DNA from: Ruminococcus flavefaciens
Lineage (GTDB): Bacteria; Bacillota; Clostridia; Oscillospirales; Ruminococcaceae
Assembly: GCA_002310115.1 (NCBI GenBank)
Contig: DBYI01000083.1
Location: 1-64,000 of the forward strand
Direction of reading: 5' to 3'
Length of the DNA: 64,000 nt
Under the pieces are notes generated by a model, which had not been told where the DNA came from, did no database searches, and saw nothing but the letters and a program-made list of their open reading frames with translations. Positions 1-8,099 of this stretch are shown in pieces (position 1 is the first letter of the stretch; each line of letters starts with the position of its first letter). Made by a program: the position numbers and the translations under genes.

Positions 1-369
1 GAAGCAGTTACAATGGTAGACATGGCGCGCAAGGAAATAATTCCTGCAGTTGCAAAATTCGCTGCTGATACAGCTTCTGCTGTATCCATAAAGAAAAGTG
101 TATCAAAAGTAGCATGCAAGTATGAGACTAGACTCGTGTCAGAACTCTCAGAGCTTATTGATGAGATGGACGCAGCAACTTCAAAGCTTGAAACTGCAAT
201 TACTAAGTTCAAAGGTATTACCGAGATAATTGCCGCTTCCGAATTCGTACGCGATACAATGCTTCCAGCAATGGATAAACTCCGCAGCGCAGCAGACAAG
301 GCTGAAACTTTAACAGCTGAAGAATATTATCCATTCCCGACATATGATAAACTCCTCTTCGGTGTCTGA
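1..369 (+). CDS. glnN: Type III glutamine synthetase, C-terminal fragment (cut by window start)
   Basis: The frame is open from base 1, so only the last 122 codons are present. The fragment ends in YYPFPTYDKLLFGV, which matches the conserved C-terminus of the large GlnN/GSIII glutamine synthetases, and the preceding residues are the helical segment (LPAMDKLRSAADKAETL) seen in that family. The enzyme makes glutamine from glutamate, ammonia and ATP in the cytoplasm. The catalytic core lies outside the window. A strong hairpin follows immediately, so this is the end of its transcription unit. Family assignment rests on the tail only but that tail is distinctive. Confidence 0.85.
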   Translation, partial: EAVTMVDMARKEIIPAVAKFAADTASAVSIKKSVSKVACKYETRLVSELSELIDEMDAATSKLETAITKFKGITEIIAASEFVRDTMLPAMDKLRSAADKAETLTAEEYYPFPTYDKLLFGV

Positions 370-392
370 AAAAAACGTAAAGAATATATTGA

Positions 393-434
393 GAAAGCCG
401 CTTCAATCAATTTTGATTAAAGCGGCTTTCTTTT
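393..434. terminator. Bidirectional terminator between glnN and luxS
   Basis: An 11-bp stem (GAAAGCCGCTT at 393-403 with AAGCGGCTTTC at 420-430) is followed by TTTT on the plus strand. The two genes converge on it (glnN ends at 369, luxS at 436). Confidence 0.8.
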
Positions 435-435
435 A

Positions 436-891
436 TTAATATTCAAGCTTTTCAACCGTATAATTCTCAAGTACTTTTAGCATATCTTCTGCGACAGCCT
501 TAGCTCCATCAAGATCGTGCTCAAGATAATTACCACACTCTTTTCGCTCAGAACCTGGGATTTTTCCACTGAAACCTGCTACAAAGCAGAAGCTTTCCTG
601 TACAAGGGCAATTGCCTGTTCATGTGAAACGCTGTTCCTGACAATGAGATAAAAGCCTGTCCGGCAACCCATAGGGCCAACATATATTACACTGTCAGAA
701 AACTTACTGTTTCTGGCATAGGTTGCAAATAAATGTTCAAATGTATGAAGGGCACCGTTGCTAAGATAATCCCCGCCATTAGGCTTTTTCATTCGTATAT
801 CGTATGTCACGGCATCTCCGTCTATGCGCGAAACGTACATTCCTTTTTCAAGCTTATCGTGATCTACTGTAAAACTGGCAATTGCTTTCAT
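436..891 (-). CDS. luxS: S-ribosylhomocysteine lyase (AI-2 synthase)
   Basis: The 151-residue protein cleaves S-ribosylhomocysteine to homocysteine and DPD, the precursor of autoinducer-2, and so closes the activated methyl cycle. The family HTFEH motif is at 49-53 (His49 and His53 metal ligands, Glu52 catalytic), the third ligand is Cys119 in KECGN, and Cys76 in GCRTGF matches the catalytic cysteine. Length fits the family. An upstream extension of the frame exists, but the ATG at 891 is preceded by AAGGAG, which is itself encoded by the last codons of the aminotransferase gene (stop at 899). The two genes are therefore translationally linked. The product homocysteine would feed the cysteine/methionine enzymes encoded at 4.6-6.7 kb. 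Confidence 0.96.
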   Translation of the reverse strand: MKAIASFTVDHDKLEKGMYVSRIDGDAVTYDIRMKKPNGGDYLSNGALHTFEHLFATYARNSKFSDSVIYVGPMGCRTGFYLIVRNSVSHEQAIALVQESFCFVAGFSGKIPGSERKECGNYLEHDLDGAKAVAEDMLKVLENYTVEKLEY

Positions 892-898
892 ATTATCA

Positions 899-2065
899 TC
901 ACTCCTTAGGCATTTTCTTTCTGACATCGTTAAGACGTTCAAGTGCATTTTCAAGAGTTTCATTTTTCTTCGCATAATGCAATCTTATATATCTGTTTTC
1001 AGGTTCCTTGAAGAAACTCGAACCCGGAACAGCTCCTACTCCCACATATTCAGCAAGCTTTTCACAGAAAACGAGATCACTCTTGTAGCCGAATTCAGAA
1101 ATATCAAGAAGTATATAGTAAGCTCCCTGAGGAACAGTATGCTGTATTCCTATATCGTCAAGACCTTTCAGGAATAGATCACGTTTCTCGGTATACTTAT
1201 CCTGCAGCCATTTGTAATAATCATCTCCGAAGCGAAGTCCTGTAACAGCAGCTTCCTGCAGTGGTGCTGCTGCTCCCACTGTGAGAAAATCGTGCACTTT
1301 CTTTACCGTATCAATAATATTAGGCGGAGCTATAACATAACCAAGTCTCCAGCCTGTAATTGAATATGTCTTTGAAAGCGATGAGCATGAGATAGTTCTT
1401 TCCCACATGTCAGGCAGACTTGCAAAATAAACGTGACTATATGGTGCATAAACGATATGCTCGTAAACCTCATCAGTGATGATGAATGTATCATACTTCT
1501 TTGCGAGATCTGCGATTATCTGAAGCTCTTCACGTGTGAATACCTTTCCGCATGGATTAGAAGGATTGCAGAGTATAAGGGCTTTAGGATGCTGTTTGAA
1601 AGCTGCTTCAAGAATATCTGCATCAAAGCTGAACTCAGGCGGTATAAGTGGAACGTAAATTGGTTCAGCGCCTGATAGAATTGTATCTGCACCGTAATTT
1701 TCATAAAAAGGCGAGAAAACAATAACCTTATCTCCGGGATTTGTAACAGACATCATTGCCGCCATCATAGCTTCAGTACTTCCGCAGGTAACAACTATCT
1801 CGCTGTTCGGGTCAATCTGACGTCCCATAAGACGTGACTGCTTTTCCGCAAGGGCTTCGCGGAAATTCTGAGCTCCCCATGTTATTGAGTACTGGTGGTA
1901 ATCTTCACGTGTTACTTCTGCAAGCCTGTCAAGTATCTCTTTAGGTGGTTCAAAATCCGGGAATCCCTGTGATAGATTGACTGCGCCGTATTTATTGGAA
2001 ATTCTCGTCATACGCCTGATGACAGAATCTGTAAAGCCCGCTGTACGATTTGAAAGCTGTGGCAT
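899..2065 (-). CDS. PLP-dependent class I/II aminotransferase
   Basis: A 388-residue fold-type I aminotransferase. The N-terminal NLSQGFPDFEPP and the PLP-lysine segment SLSKTYSITGWRLGY resemble the kynurenine/glutamine-transaminase-K and YbdL (methionine aminotransferase) branch. The likely substrates are methionine, aromatic or branched 2-oxo acids; the sequence alone does not decide. The ATG at 2065 is chosen because GAGGAGG lies six bases upstream; an earlier in-frame ATG lacks this. It lies between a phenylacetate-CoA ligase gene and luxS on the same strand, which suggests either methionine salvage (with luxS) or the last step of aromatic amino acid synthesis from arylacetates (with the ligase). 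Confidence 0.88.
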   Translation of the reverse strand: MPQLSNRTAGFTDSVIRRMTRISNKYGAVNLSQGFPDFEPPKEILDRLAEVTREDYHQYSITWGAQNFREALAEKQSRLMGRQIDPNSEIVVTCGSTEAMMAAMMSVTNPGDKVIVFSPFYENYGADTILSGAEPIYVPLIPPEFSFDADILEAAFKQHPKALILCNPSNPCGKVFTREELQIIADLAKKYDTFIITDEVYEHIVYAPYSHVYFASLPDMWERTISCSSLSKTYSITGWRLGYVIAPPNIIDTVKKVHDFLTVGAAAPLQEAAVTGLRFGDDYYKWLQDKYTEKRDLFLKGLDDIGIQHTVPQGAYYILLDISEFGYKSDLVFCEKLAEYVGVGAVPGSSFFKEPENRYIRLHYAKKNETLENALERLNDVRKKMPKE

Positions 2066-2099
2066 ATTTATCCTCCTCATTTTTCATAGTGCAAAATTG

Positions 2100-2170
2100 C
2101 GGGCGAACACTGATTGCCCCTACATTTTATACAATTAATTCCAAATGTAGGGGCGCACATCGTGCGCCCG
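2100..2170. repeat. Imperfect 28-bp inverted repeat element
   Basis: Two 28-base arms (2100-2127 and 2143-2170) are near-perfect inverted copies. The inner 12 bp (gcccctacattt / aaatgtaggggc) and the outer cgggcg/cgcccg match exactly, with a short A/T-rich loop. It sits between the ligase and aminotransferase genes and has no T-tract. It looks like a small dispersed palindromic repeat (REP/MITE-like) rather than a terminator, but no second copy was noticed in this window. Confidence 0.6.
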
Positions 2171-2192
2171 TATTACAGTTATTATACAACAA

Positions 2193-3533
2193 TTATATAT
2201 TGTAGTCAATATTTCTTTCATCGATAACACGTCTTGACTTATGTTCTGAACGTGTATCAAGACCGCCGTCAGGATGAACTACTACCCTTGCAGGTTTTAC
2301 TCCTATACGAGCTTTGAGAGCTGCACTGACTTCTGCTGCAACTGTCTCATCTGTTTTTATATTGTCAGCATTCTTCTCAATTTCTACTGCATATTTGCTA
2401 GTGAAATCCTGCTCAAAGATTCGAATAAGATACTCACCAGTGATACCACTCTGTTCACGAATAACTGCCTCAATATCACTTGGAAATACATTAACAGCGG
2501 ATACAATAAACATATCATCCTTTCTGCCGAGGATATGTATTCTTCCGTGAGTACGTCCGCATTTGCACTTTGTAGTGTCAATACGTCCGATATCTCCAGT
2601 CTTGAAACGGATAAGCGGTCTTGCATGCTTACGGAGAGTTGTGAATACAAGCTCACCTGTCTGACCTGGTTCAAGCACTTCGCCTGTATGAATATCAACT
2701 GTTTCAACAAGGATATGATTCTCAGCAATGTGAAGTCCATCATGGTATTCGCACTGTGCAGCGCAGGCACCGAAAATATCAGAAAGTCCATAGAAATCGA
2801 ATACCTCAGCACCCCAGATATCTTCGATGGCTTTTCTTGTAGCATCGATAGATCCACCAAGCTCACCTGCAACTATTATCTTCTTTATATTGAAGTCCTT
2901 CTTAGGATCATAGCCAGCCTTGAGGGCTTTTTCACCCAGTTGCCAAGCATATGACGGAGAAGTCCAGATAACTGTTGGCTGATATGTTTTCAGTATGAAT
3001 AGAAGTCTCTCGCTCGGAAGAGTACCGCCCCAGATACATAAAGCTCCAAGATTCTGTGCGCCTATTACATCAGGTCCGCCAACGTAAAGAGAAAAGTTGA
3101 GTGCGTGCACATATCGATCATTTGGTCTCATTCCGATTTGCCAGAACCAACGGCTCTCGGTATCCTGGAACTCATCAAAGTCCTTCTTTGTGAATGGACT
3201 CATTGTTGGAACTCCTGTTGATCCTGAAGATGTTGAGATAAATACTACATCCTCCTCCGGAACGGCTGCAAGCTCTCCGAGGAATGAACCTACGCCTTGT
3301 GTATCTCGCTGTGTTTTCTTGTTGATAAAAGGAAACTTCTCAAGGTCCTTAAGCGTCTTGATATCTTCAGGCTTTACACCTGCCTCATCGAACGAACGTT
3401 TGTAATAAGGAGCGTTGTCATATGCAAACTTCACGATCTCCTTAAGATCCTCAAGCTGTTTCTTCTGCAGTTCCTCACGCGGAAGGGTTTCAAGTTCCTC
3501 GTTCCAAAATTTGTTATTAATATCTCTGCTCAT
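2193..3533 (-). CDS. paaK: Phenylacetate-CoA ligase family protein
   Basis: A 446-residue adenylate-forming enzyme of the PaaK family. The P-loop ISTSSGSTGVPT lies near residue 105, the middle carries FYGLSDIFG, and the C-terminal domain has KTGDIGRID and the GRKDDM segment. It would activate an arylacetate (phenylacetate, indoleacetate) with ATP and CoA. In anaerobes such ligases run beside oxidoreductases that interconvert arylacetyl-CoA and aryl-2-oxo acids; the neighbouring aminotransferase could complete that route to phenylalanine. The ATG at 3533 has GGAGG nine bases upstream, and a sigma-A promoter (TGGACA-N17-TATAAT) lies at 3584-3612, so this gene probably heads the ligase-aminotransferase-luxS unit. 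Substrate is inferred from family only. Confidence 0.85.
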   Translation of the reverse strand: MSRDINNKFWNEELETLPREELQKKQLEDLKEIVKFAYDNAPYYKRSFDEAGVKPEDIKTLKDLEKFPFINKKTQRDTQGVGSFLGELAAVPEEDVVFISTSSGSTGVPTMSPFTKKDFDEFQDTESRWFWQIGMRPNDRYVHALNFSLYVGGPDVIGAQNLGALCIWGGTLPSERLLFILKTYQPTVIWTSPSYAWQLGEKALKAGYDPKKDFNIKKIIVAGELGGSIDATRKAIEDIWGAEVFDFYGLSDIFGACAAQCEYHDGLHIAENHILVETVDIHTGEVLEPGQTGELVFTTLRKHARPLIRFKTGDIGRIDTTKCKCGRTHGRIHILGRKDDMFIVSAVNVFPSDIEAVIREQSGITGEYLIRIFEQDFTSKYAVEIEKNADNIKTDETVAAEVSAALKARIGVKPARVVVHPDGGLDTRSEHKSRRVIDERNIDYNI

Positions 3534-3583
3534 TTTATTTATCCTCCATATTCATATATTTCATATCTGTTTGGTATGTTTTA

Positions 3584-3612
3584 ATTATACACCCTCTGTA
3601 TACTTTTGTCCA
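3584..3612 (-). promoter_or_regulatory. Sigma-A promoter of the paaK unit
   Basis: Minus strand: TGGACA (3607-3612), 17-bp spacer, TATAAT (3584-3589), about 50 bp upstream of the ligase start. Confidence 0.7.
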
Positions 3613-3646
3613 ATATCAAAGGGTTATTTCGAGTTATAGCCAGAGG

Positions 3647-4555
3647 CTATATGCTAAGATATTTCTTTATCTCAGAGATGTATATCTCAGCCATTTCGCT
3701 GAGTATCACGTTTTTCAATGTGATATAGCCTATTTCCATAATCTCATTCGAGTCATCCTCAAATGGCACTGCAATATAATCTGAACCGTTGAGTTCCTCG
3801 CAGATGATTCCTGAACATAGTGTGTAACCGTTCAGTCCTATCATCAGATTAAGCATGGTCGCTCTGTCATTTGCTTTAATGGTACGCTGATAATCGGCTG
3901 TGCTGAGAAGTTCCTCCGCAAGATAGAAAGTACTGTTGTCACCCTGCTCAAATGAAAGGCAGGGATAATCTGCAAGCTGGTTAAAAGTTATCTTCTTCTC
4001 ATTTGCAAGAGGGTGTCCCTTCCATAGATATACAAAGGGACTGCACTTTGTAAGCGTATGAAATTCCAGTCCGTTCGAATGCAAAAGCTTTGTAATAGAT
4101 TTACGATTAAAATCGTTTAGGTAGATAATACCAATTTCGCTGCGCATAGTAGCAACATCATTTATTACTTCGGCAGTCTTGGTCTCACGTACTGCAAATT
4201 CATACTCTGCAGTATCAAATTCCTTGACCATTTCAACGAAAGCCTTTACAGCAAAAGAATAATGCTGAGCAGAGACCCCAAACTTCTTCTTAACGCTGCC
4301 CTTACTGATGTATTTTTCAGCAAGTACATCAAACTGTCCTACAACCTGACGTGCATACTGAATGAACTCAGCACCGTCATTTGTAAGAGTAACGCCTCTG
4401 CCGCTGCGATTAAAAATTTTAACACCTATCTCCTTTTCAAGTTCCTGCACGGATGATGTCAGTGAAGGCTGTGAAACATATAATTGCTCCGCTGCCTTGT
4501 TCATAGAACCTGTAGCCGATATTGCAAGAATGTATTTTAACTGCTGTAAAGTCAT
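3647..4555 (-). CDS. LysR-family regulator, probable cysteine/sulfur regulator
   Basis: A 302-residue LysR protein with the N-terminal helix-turn-helix (MTLQQLKYILAISATGSM, then SQPSLTSSVQELEKEIG) in residues 1-60 and a two-lobed effector-binding domain. It is the last gene of the cysteine operon, 44 bp after cysK, so the regulator is probably co-induced with its targets, as for CysB/CysR-type activators. A GAAGGAAG site precedes the ATG at 4555. The likely binding site is the dyad at 7891-7912 just upstream of the operon promoter. The inducer (for example O-acetylserine) cannot be read from sequence. Confidence 0.88.
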   Translation of the reverse strand: MTLQQLKYILAISATGSMNKAAEQLYVSQPSLTSSVQELEKEIGVKIFNRSGRGVTLTNDGAEFIQYARQVVGQFDVLAEKYISKGSVKKKFGVSAQHYSFAVKAFVEMVKEFDTAEYEFAVRETKTAEVINDVATMRSEIGIIYLNDFNRKSITKLLHSNGLEFHTLTKCSPFVYLWKGHPLANEKKITFNQLADYPCLSFEQGDNSTFYLAEELLSTADYQRTIKANDRATMLNLMIGLNGYTLCSGIICEELNGSDYIAVPFEDDSNEIMEIGYITLKNVILSEMAEIYISEIKKYLSI

Positions 4556-4599
4556 ATTCGATCTTCCTTCTTTCTTCTTGCGGATAACATCCGTATCAT

Positions 4600-5511
4600 C
4601 TAAGCGTATAAACCTGTACTGAAATAGCGGTCACCTCGATCGGGAAATACAGTTACGATATTTCCCTTCGCACCACTTTCTATGAGTTTTAGAACAGCAG
4701 CCATAGCCGCTCCTGAGGATGAACCTGCGATAACTCCCTCAGTTTTTGCGAGTATTCGTACAATATTGAACGCTTCTTCGTCGTTTACTTTAATAACTTT
4801 GTCCACAAGTGACATATCCATAGTTTCTGCGATAAAATCGTTTCCGATTCCCTCGATATTGTAGTCGGAATGCTCTCCTCCGCCCATTGTTGATCCTACA
4901 GGATCGGCAAGTATCCCCTTTGCAGAGGGAACTCTTTCTTTAATGTATCGAAGTATTCCTGTGTATGTACCGCCGCTGCCTGCTCCTGCCACCACGTAAT
5001 CTATCTTTCCGTCAAGAGCTTCATATATTTCTCTTCCCGTTGTCTCGTAATGGGCAAGCGGATTACTTTGATTCTTGAACTGTTCCAAAGAAATTGAACC
5101 AGGTATCTTTGCTTTTATTTCCTCCGCTTTTGCAACAGCTCCCAACATTCCATTTTCTCTGGGAGTATTTATAACTTCCGCACCAAGTGCGCGGAGAAGA
5201 GACTGCTTTTCCGCAGAAAACTTCGTGGGAACTACAAATATTATCTTGTAGCCACGATTAAGCGCTGCAAATGCTATTCCAAGGCCTGTATTTCCAGCAG
5301 TAGCTTCAACGATAGTACCGCCTTCTCTAAGAAGTCCTTTCTTCTCAGCATCATTTATCATATATAGTCCCGTTCTGTCCTTTACGCTACCCGAGGGATT
5401 ATAGAGCTCAAGCTTCGCAAAGACGTTCACGCCTTCATTATGTACTATATTTCCAAGCCTTACAAGCGGAGTATCACCGATTAGCGACTGCATTGAATCA
5501 TAGTATCTCAT
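4600..5511 (-). CDS. cysK: Cysteine synthase (O-acetylserine sulfhydrylase)
   Basis: A 303-residue fold-type II PLP enzyme that makes cysteine from O-acetylserine and sulfide. The PLP lysine is in NPSGSVKDRTG, the substrate loop reads EATAGNTGLG, and the phosphate-binding GAGSGGTYTG and PDRGDRY segments follow. Length is typical. The ATG at 5511 (MRYYDSMQSLIGDTPLVRLG) is preferred over an upstream start because it begins at the conserved core and leaves a 10-bp gap from the preceding gene. It lies within the operon behind the cystathionine enzyme; cysK versus cysM cannot be settled. Confidence 0.93.
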   Translation of the reverse strand: MRYYDSMQSLIGDTPLVRLGNIVHNEGVNVFAKLELYNPSGSVKDRTGLYMINDAEKKGLLREGGTIVEATAGNTGLGIAFAALNRGYKIIFVVPTKFSAEKQSLLRALGAEVINTPRENGMLGAVAKAEEIKAKIPGSISLEQFKNQSNPLAHYETTGREIYEALDGKIDYVVAGAGSGGTYTGILRYIKERVPSAKGILADPVGSTMGGGEHSDYNIEGIGNDFIAETMDMSLVDKVIKVNDEEAFNIVRILAKTEGVIAGSSSGAAMAAVLKLIESGAKGNIVTVFPDRGDRYFSTGLYA

Positions 5512-5521
5512 ATATATTATC

Positions 5522-6682
5522 TCACTTTCTCTCTGATTTTGCAATAGCCTGTTGAATATCTTTCAGAATATCTTCTATATTTTCAATTCCAACAGACAAA
5601 CGGATTAATCCGTCGGTTATTCCAACCTTCTTTCGTATTTCCGCAGGTATCGAAGCATGGGTCATTGTTGAAGGGTGGCATACCAGAGACTCAACTCCTC
5701 CGAGGCTCTCTGCAAGAGAGACAAGTTCCAAGCTCTCAAAGAATGTATTTATATCATAGTTATCATGAAGCTCAAATGATATCATCGCGCCTCCGTTCTT
5801 TGCCTGTCTGAGATTTATTTCGTATCCCTGACTGCTTTCAAGTCCCGGATAATAAACATTCTTCACGGCCTTGTTGCCCTCAAGAAATTGAGCAACTTTT
5901 TCGGCATTGTAAACGTGCCTGTCCATACGAACTGCAAGGGTCTTGATACCTCTGATAAGCAGGAAAGAATCAAACGGTCCGAGAACTCCGCCGGTTGAAT
6001 TCTGAATGAATGCTATCTTTTCAGCTAGTTCTTTAGAATTAACAACAGCAAGTCCCGAAACAACATCACTATGACCACCGAGATACTTAGTTGCACTGTG
6101 TACTACGATATCAGCTCCTAGTTCAAGTGGTTTCTGTAAATAAGGCGTCATGAACGTGTTGTCAACTATAACCAGAAGTCCATGTCTGTGAGAAACCTCT
6201 GCAACTGCCTTTATGTCAGTAACTGTCATGAGAGGATTAGCAGGGCTTTCTATGATAACAGTCTTAACGTCGGAACTTATCTGGCTTTCGTAAACGGCAA
6301 TATCAGTAGTGTCAGCTATAGTGTAGCTAATATCAAAATGGTCGAAAACCTTGCTAAGCAAACGGAATGTTCCACCATAAACATTACTTGAAATTAGCAC
6401 CCTATCACCGCTGTGAAGCAGACTGAGAACTGCTGTCAGAGCAGCCATTCCTGAAGCAAATGCAAAACCTGCAACTCCACCCTCAAGTTCTGCTATTAGA
6501 GCTTCTAGAGCCTCTCGTGTTGGATTTCCAGTGCGTGAGTACTCATAACCACGCATTTTTCCCAGGCCGTCCTGTTTGTACGTGGATGTTTGATATATTG
6601 GGATATTCACAGCACCTGTACGTTCGTCAATTGATATACCTCCGTGGATAAGTGCTGTTTCTGTATTTTTAAAATTACTCAT
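5522..6682 (-). CDS. Cystathionine gamma-synthase/gamma-lyase family enzyme
   Basis: A 386-residue Cys/Met-metabolism PLP enzyme. The active-site signature VVHSATKYLGGHSDVVSG carries the PLP lysine; YEYSRTGNPTR and the C-terminal SLGGVESLVCHPSTMTH are family-typical. Members act as cystathionine gamma-synthase, gamma-lyase or homocysteine/methionine lyases, and family sequence does not distinguish them here. Beside cysK and luxS, conversion of homocysteine to cysteine (reverse transsulfuration) is an attractive role. Two ATGs are possible; the second (6682) stands seven bases after AGGAG while the first is only one base away, so 6682 was chosen. Confidence 0.9.
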   Translation of the reverse strand: MSNFKNTETALIHGGISIDERTGAVNIPIYQTSTYKQDGLGKMRGYEYSRTGNPTREALEALIAELEGGVAGFAFASGMAALTAVLSLLHSGDRVLISSNVYGGTFRLLSKVFDHFDISYTIADTTDIAVYESQISSDVKTVIIESPANPLMTVTDIKAVAEVSHRHGLLVIVDNTFMTPYLQKPLELGADIVVHSATKYLGGHSDVVSGLAVVNSKELAEKIAFIQNSTGGVLGPFDSFLLIRGIKTLAVRMDRHVYNAEKVAQFLEGNKAVKNVYYPGLESSQGYEINLRQAKNGGAMISFELHDNYDINTFFESLELVSLAESLGGVESLVCHPSTMTHASIPAEIRKKVGITDGLIRLSVGIENIEDILKDIQQAIAKSERK

Positions 6683-6727
6683 AACCATTCTCCTTTTATT
6701 CTGTATATTCAGATATTACATATAATA

Positions 6728-7624
6728 CTATTCATAATCGTAACCCGACGTGTATCTTGCAGATATCAGGCTTACATTTTCAAATGCTTTCAGGCCATCT
6801 TCCCTATCTTCAAAGTACTCTCTCTGTATCTTTTCAGGTGGCATATATGTATCTATCTGAAAGCCGAGAGAATACAGCGCACGGGATACTTCATTATAAT
6901 CATAACCACCGCGCATGACTTCTCCGAGTTCTTCTGTTATCTGTTCTAGCTTTGAAACTCTGTGTGGAAATTCACCTGTTCTCATTGGGTAGTCAAATAC
7001 AATCTCACTTCCGAGAGCAGAAAGCTCTGCAATTTGATTAATTGTATTGGTAAATACATCAAGTGTAAGATAGTAAGTAACACCGAGAATACTGAAAAAC
7101 GTCGGTTTATTTATATCAAAACCTGCTGCGAGAAGTTTGTCGCACATTCGCTCCTTTTCAAAATCAACGGAGACATAATGTACATTATCGCGGATATTCC
7201 ACTCAAGCTCTCTTATTTTTTCAAGTTTGTAGCGTTGAGTATTTGGATGATCTATCTCAAAAACTTCAATGTCAGCATTATTGTTCCGGAACGCAAACGT
7301 ATCAGAACCTGCACCGCATATAACGTACTGTATTCTGCCCTTTTCCTTTGCGAATTCTGCAAGCCTGCTCTCGTTGAAATGTATCCTTGAAAGCGGTATT
7401 GGAGCAAAGTACTCGCTGATTATCTGCTCTGTATCCTCACGCGTGAACTGCTGGGAACCGTCAAGTCCGCTGCTTATAAGCTCATAAATACTGTCATATT
7501 CCTCCTTGCCAAGCATATCGTAAGCAAGATAGTCGTCATAAATCTTCTGCCTCGCCCTGTTTGAGTGCCATGCCCTTACAAAGGCACATATTTTAGCGGT
7601 AACGCTTTCTCTTTCGTTAACCAT
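6728..7624 (-). CDS. Class I SAM-dependent methyltransferase, LCMT/COG3315-like
   Basis: A 298-residue protein with the SAM-binding segment YVICGAGSDTFAFR and a downstream acidic EVFEIDHPNTQ, the pattern of the leucine-carboxyl-methyltransferase-like O-methyltransferases. The substrate is unknown. It is the first structural gene after the cysteine attenuator, so it is expected to be made when cysteine is short, which suggests a thiol or sulfur-metabolite substrate (inference). GGAGG precedes the ATG at 7624, directly behind the attenuator hairpin. Confidence 0.8.
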   Translation of the reverse strand: MVNERESVTAKICAFVRAWHSNRARQKIYDDYLAYDMLGKEEYDSIYELISSGLDGSQQFTREDTEQIISEYFAPIPLSRIHFNESRLAEFAKEKGRIQYVICGAGSDTFAFRNNNADIEVFEIDHPNTQRYKLEKIRELEWNIRDNVHYVSVDFEKERMCDKLLAAGFDINKPTFFSILGVTYYLTLDVFTNTINQIAELSALGSEIVFDYPMRTGEFPHRVSKLEQITEELGEVMRGGYDYNEVSRALYSLGFQIDTYMPPEKIQREYFEDREDGLKAFENVSLISARYTSGYDYE

Positions 7625-7641
7625 ATAAACCTCCGAAACAT

Positions 7642-7677
7642 AAAAAATGCGCAGAATGACATTCGCATTCTACGCAT
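7642..7677 (-). terminator. Intrinsic terminator of the cysteine attenuator
   Basis: Transcribed on the minus strand: a 12-bp stem with one G-U pair (7666-7677 with 7647-7658), 7-nt loop, then six U (7647-7642), lying between the leader peptide stop (7699) and the methyltransferase start (7624). Leader bases 7732-7740 can instead pair with the 5' arm (AUUCU/AGAAU plus GCAU/AUGC, two bases bulged), giving an antiterminator. Confidence 0.85.
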
Positions 7678-7698
7678 AATTGATTTACTCGCTTAAAG

Positions 7699-7803
7699 TC
7701 AGAAGATGACACAACATCGCTGAGCATAAGTATGCAGAATACGGATATCATTTGAATCGTTCATACAACAACACTGCATACAACACATTATATTAGTTCT
7801 CAT
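7699..7803 (-). CDS. Cysteine-rich leader peptide (34 aa) of the cys operon attenuator
   Basis: A 34-codon ORF begins at ATG 7803 with AAGGAG seven bases upstream. It has seven cysteines, all TGU: positions 7, 8, 11, 12, 13 and 30, 31, with methionines at 6, 9 and 14. It is followed by a terminator and then the methyltransferase-cystathionine enzyme-cysK-LysR genes. This is the layout of ribosome-mediated attenuation: with little Cys-tRNA the ribosome halts in the early Cys cluster, leaving codons 22-24 free to pair with the terminator's 5' arm. The ORF, its RBS and the hairpins are seen directly; the mechanism is inferred from the classical trp/his model. Confidence 0.85.
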   Translation of the reverse strand: MRTNIMCCMQCCCMNDSNDIRILHTYAQRCCVIF

Positions 7804-7854
7804 GTTCAGCACTCCTTTTTATCAATTCTCTGTTTTCCTATCGGAACTATATGT

Positions 7855-7883
7855 ATTATAGCATAGTTTGCATATCGTGTCAA
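7855..7883 (-). promoter_or_regulatory. Consensus sigma-A promoter of the cysteine operon
   Basis: Minus strand TTGACA (7878-7883), 17-bp spacer, TATAAT (7855-7860): a perfect consensus about 50 bp before the leader peptide ATG. Confidence 0.85.
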
Positions 7884-7890
7884 TAGGCTT

Positions 7891-7912
7891 TAACTATATT
7901 CAGCAATAGTTA
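7891..7912. promoter_or_regulatory. Dyad TAACTAT-N8-ATAGTTA, probable LysR-type operator
   Basis: A perfect 7-bp dyad lies just upstream of the -35 box of the cysteine operon, centred near -54. Position and symmetry fit activation or repression by the LysR protein encoded at the operon's end. Confidence 0.55.
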
Positions 7913-8044
7913 TAGAATTTTTTTATAATACAAGTGTGTTTTGTGAAAACAGAATCATGTGAGCGATTTCAAGAACGTTTACAAGAACCTTTTGTTTCAG
8001 AAAAAATATTTTGGACATTATAAAACACAACTCAAAAATACAAA

Positions 8045-8082
8045 AAGCCAAAGAACGTTTCAACAAAATCGCTCTTTGGCTT
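8045..8082 (-). terminator. Terminator of the ABC importer operon
   Basis: AGCCAAAGA (8046-8054) pairs with TCTTTGGCT (8073-8081), with a T-run on the minus strand, directly after the permease stop at 8100. The sequence between this terminator and the operator at 7912 shows no gene. Confidence 0.75.
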
Positions 8083-8099
8083 AATCATCTTATATTTTA

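Noticed and set aside
2274..2954. Long plus-strand ORF antisense to paaK
   Set aside because: Its frame lies wholly inside a well-supported gene on the other strand, with Cys/Ser-rich non-protein-like composition and no RBS.
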